A stretch of DNA of 5,395 bases from Caryophanales bacterium UBA3210 (GTDB lineage: Bacteria > Bacillota_I > Bacilli_A > RFN20 > CAG-449): the NCBI GenBank assembly GCA_002363635.1, contig DEWM01000024.1:1-5395 (forward strand), given 5' to 3'. Under the pieces are notes generated by a model. The model was not told where the DNA came from and did not search any database. It saw only the letters and a list, made by a program, of their open reading frames with translations. Each line of letters opens with the position of its first letter. Position 1 is the stretch's first letter. Position numbers and translations under genes: made by a program. Below are positions 4,982 to 5,395 of this stretch, one piece after another.

Positions 4982-5144
4982 AATTATTTAAAATATGTAT
5001 TAATAACAAAAAAATTAAATTATGAATAGATGCTTAAAATTGTTTTTAAACTCCATTATGCAAAAACAACAATGATTCTAGCATATTGCCTTTTTTTGAA
5101 ATTCTTTTTATTATAAAAGTAACAGGTAATAGGAGATATAATAT

Positions 5145-5395
5145 ATGGATATAGCAATCAGAAATAAATGGATTTCTTTAAGAGGTTCAACTGTTGTTAA
5201 AGATTTAAACGAAAATGATATTGCTTTCGTTAAAGGTAAATTTTGGACAGTAACTAGTAAAAAATATGTTCAAGACTTAAATGGTAACACTAAATATGTT
5301 GTTAGAAATAAGTTCTGGAGATTATTTAGATACAGCGCATTTGTCTATGACTCAAGTGAACATGAAAAAGTTGCGGTTGTTAAGAGAAGAATTTT
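5145..5395 (+). CDS. LURP-one-related / tubby-like beta-barrel protein, N-terminal part (3' truncated by window edge)
   Basis: 83 complete codons are present, with no stop before the window end. The repeated strand pattern is typical of the LOR (LURP-one-related) fold: KWISLRGSTVVKDLNENDIA, then VKGKFWTVTSKKYVQDLNGN, then VVRNKFWRLFRYSAFVYD. The fold is related to tubby and scramblase beta-barrels. Bacterial members are usually about 160 residues, so roughly half is seen. Their biochemical function is not established; no signal peptide is present. AGGAGAT (5131-5137) lies 9 nt from the ATG and fixes the start. A -10-like TATAAA is at 5112-5117, but no matching -35 box is seen. Confidence 0.7.
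   Translation, partial: MDIAIRNKWISLRGSTVVKDLNENDIAFVKGKFWTVTSKKYVQDLNGNTKYVVRNKFWRLFRYSAFVYDSSEHEKVAVVKRRI

Noticed and set aside
5137..5142. TATAAT directly before the LOR gene as a -10 box
   Set aside because: It lies between the ribosome binding site and the ATG; a promoter there would leave the transcript without AGGAG.

Overview
The window comes from an AT-rich genome (my estimate is about 30% G+C) with the style of a low-GC Bacillota. Genes lie close together on one strand, Shine-Dalgarno sequences are strong, arginine is mostly AGA, and the tRNA gene encodes its own CCA. The protein sequences suggest a gut-type lineage in or near the Bacilli or Erysipelotrichia, but the sequence alone does not fix the genus. 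All 13 tryptophans I could place are TGG and no reading frame contains TGA, so the standard bacterial code fits. All completed genes end in TAA or TAG.

Positions 1-2700 hold a tightly packed set of housekeeping genes. They are the 3' third of mnmA (tRNA 2-thiouridylase), a Nudix hydrolase, rimO (ribosomal protein S12 methylthiotransferase) and a deoxyinosine/hypoxanthine-DNA glycosylase-like protein. Adjacent genes overlap by 1 nt, abut, or overlap by 8 nt, so this is almost certainly one translationally coupled operon. It combines translation-quality functions (tRNA and S12 thiolation) with nucleotide or DNA damage cleanup.

Positions 2701-2892 hold a self-contained tRNA-Thr(GGT) unit with a consensus promoter, a CCA-ending tRNA and a GNRA-loop intrinsic terminator. 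Two dyads surround the promoter. One abuts the -35 box and the other is centred on the -10 box.

Positions 2893-3410 contain no convincing protein gene but are dense in ordered sequence. In order they hold an 18-nt tandem repeat, three CGTGACA heptamers that include a perfect 13-bp palindrome, a possible bidirectional terminator, a TATAAAC/GTTTATA dyad like the one before the tRNA promoter, and a roughly 200-nt apparent 5' leader. The leader is bounded by a 12-bp inverted repeat. Its last part can pair 12 of 13 positions with the Shine-Dalgarno and start codon of the next gene.

Positions 3411-4457 encode a class II Fic-domain protein (probable AMP transferase) with an N-terminal inhibitory motif and a C-terminal winged helix. 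It is followed at 4551-4886 by a small two-CxxC protein of unknown function with its own palindrome and strong ribosome binding site. After a probable terminator, the start of a LURP-one/tubby-like protein runs off the window at 5145. No integrase, transposase or CRISPR array is visible. The most notable item is the apparent leader of the Fic gene, which looks able to control translation by alternative pairing.
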